Assembly (NCBI RefSeq): GCF_037325665.1
Contig: NC_090245.1
Location: 102,945,514-103,009,513 of the forward strand
From: Littorina saxatilis
Lineage: Eukaryota; Mollusca; Gastropoda; Littorinimorpha; Littorinidae
Length of the DNA stretch: 64,000 nucleotides
Reading direction: 5' to 3'
A program made the translations under genes and the position numbers. The notes beneath the pieces are model-generated. The model was not told the DNA's origin and made no database searches. It was given only the letters and a program-made list of their open reading frames with translations. Positions 63,270-64,000 of this stretch are shown in pieces; the stretch's first letter is position 1; each line of letters begins with the position of its first letter.

Positions 63270-63563
63270 GGCCAAAAAAAATAAAATAGGTGTGGTTACG
63301 GTAACATAGCCAAAAAATATAGGGTAGAAAGGTAGGCAATCACTTTTTTTTTAAAACTTTTTTTTCTAATGTGTACAAATTAAACCTACTTGACAGGGAA
63401 ATAAGTGTGCGACTCGGGCGCTTTCGCTTTCATTGCGTTTTCTGCACTCGTTTTCTTGTTTTTTAAAAATTTGTTTGACAAATGTAATAAAAAGTTATTG
63501 GGTCGGCCCCTAAAAATAGGGTAGGTCGGGTTACCGTAACCACACCTATTTTTTTTTTAGGCC
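63270..63563. mobile_element. TAA-flanked MITE (Harbinger-like), copy 3
   Basis: Closely matches copy 1 at 6778-7081 throughout, including GACAGGGAAATAAGTGTGCG. TAA at 63267-63269 and 63564-63566. Confidence 0.85.
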
Positions 63564-63579
63564 TAATAAAACACGGGCA

Positions 63580-63842
63580 CGGTACAGTGCTACCTCTTAT
63601 TTGAGACCTTCCAAAATCTAAAACAATAACAAACAAACAAAATTAAGACTTTAGAGGGGGGTGGGGCGGGGGGTATTAAAATAGAGCTAAATTTCGTGAC
63701 AAGATGAAGAAAATATTTGAGAAAATGAGTTCTTGCAGTAGCGGGAGTTTAAAAGCCGTCCATAACTGAGCCTGGAAACAACATCGCCAAATGAATGGCA
63801 GGCTTAAATAAAGAGGGTCTTAAAGCACAGGTTTTACTGTAG
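63580..63842. mobile_element. TACAGTG-type inverted-repeat element
   Basis: GGTACAGTGCTACCTCTTATT with GAGACCTTCCAAAAT on the left; AGAGGGTCTTAAAGCACAGG and TTTTACTGTA on the right. Same loose family as 17311 and 18172. Nothing recognised from 63843 to the end. Confidence 0.45.
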
Positions 63843-64000
63843 GTGGTATCAGACACTCATGCACAGTGACAGGTCACAGCAATGAAAGATAGCGCCTGAA
63901 TCTGTCAAACTTACGCGACAGTGACACGCTTTCAGTGTTTCCTCTTGTCAACTACCGCTGTCGTTGAGTCATCCGGGACCTTTGAAAGCAACGAGCGAGA

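Noticed and set aside
1-64000. CRISPR arrays, operons, bacterial promoters or phage genes
   Set aside because: Spliced exons, SINEs and eukaryotic transposons throughout; tandem repeats such as 28313-28519 have no spacers.

Overview
The window looks like nuclear DNA from a gastropod mollusc, most likely a caenogastropod such as a periwinkle (Littorina). Coding sequence is broken into short exons with GT..AG junctions, introns are kilobases long and packed with mobile elements, and several repeats are ones I recall from periwinkle and other gastropod sequences (the element at 33451-34301, the 31583-32304 family, the GCGGGGATGTAGCTCAG-headed SINE). The species is inferred from memory and was not searched. 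Two 200-base assembly gaps lie at 11381-11580 and 58801-59000.

Genes that can be defended: (1) a GIMAP/AIG1-type GTPase on + (exons 1049-1280 and 2461-3255) with P-loop, DTPG, TRGD, a hydrophobic C-terminal region and a CaaX-like end. (2) A three-exon KCTD7/KCTD14-like BTB gene on - (exons 23651-23695, 19092-19400 and 15712-16176); all splice phases agree and give about 272 residues, and a SINE sits exactly at the exon 2 donor. (3) The last exon of a HECT-type ubiquitin ligase on + (40061-40301), with a frame break after the catalytic cysteine. (4) A multi-exon integrase-core gene on - whose exons spread over about 10 kb (58404 down to 48480) and whose last exon is broken. (5) A U1/BED-like zinc-finger exon on - (47003-47353) with one in-frame stop. 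(6) Several exon-like stretches of unknown function: 32444-32665 (-), 32797-35692 (+), 25402-25721 (+), 27343-27500 (+), 810-1007 (-) and 37162-37249 (+). A decayed C2H2 zinc-finger gene lies at 28745-29290 and a decayed exon of a probable secreted protein at 52280-52625.

The rest is mobile and repetitive DNA: a 1499-bp Tc1-like element with matching ends and a damaged DD34E transposase; a 3.9-kb inverted-repeat element holding a decayed TGCDT-family protein; two 3' pieces of one LINE family; at least four tRNA-headed SINE families, several with clear target-site duplications; TTAA-flanked (piggyBac-type), TAA-flanked (Harbinger-type), TA-flanked and 9-bp-TSD inverted-repeat elements; tandem arrays; and long microsatellites. 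Two fossil stretches of retroelement type are at 55324-55826 and 57146-57413.

The most unusual structures are two arrays of a palindromic unit centred on CAGCTG or CACCTG (36526-37035 and 58434-58766). They share a terminal motif and both lie just upstream of a candidate start codon with the same polarity. The genes do not form an operon or an obvious pathway. They are separate eukaryotic loci, and their shared theme is repeated remodelling of introns and splice sites by transposons.
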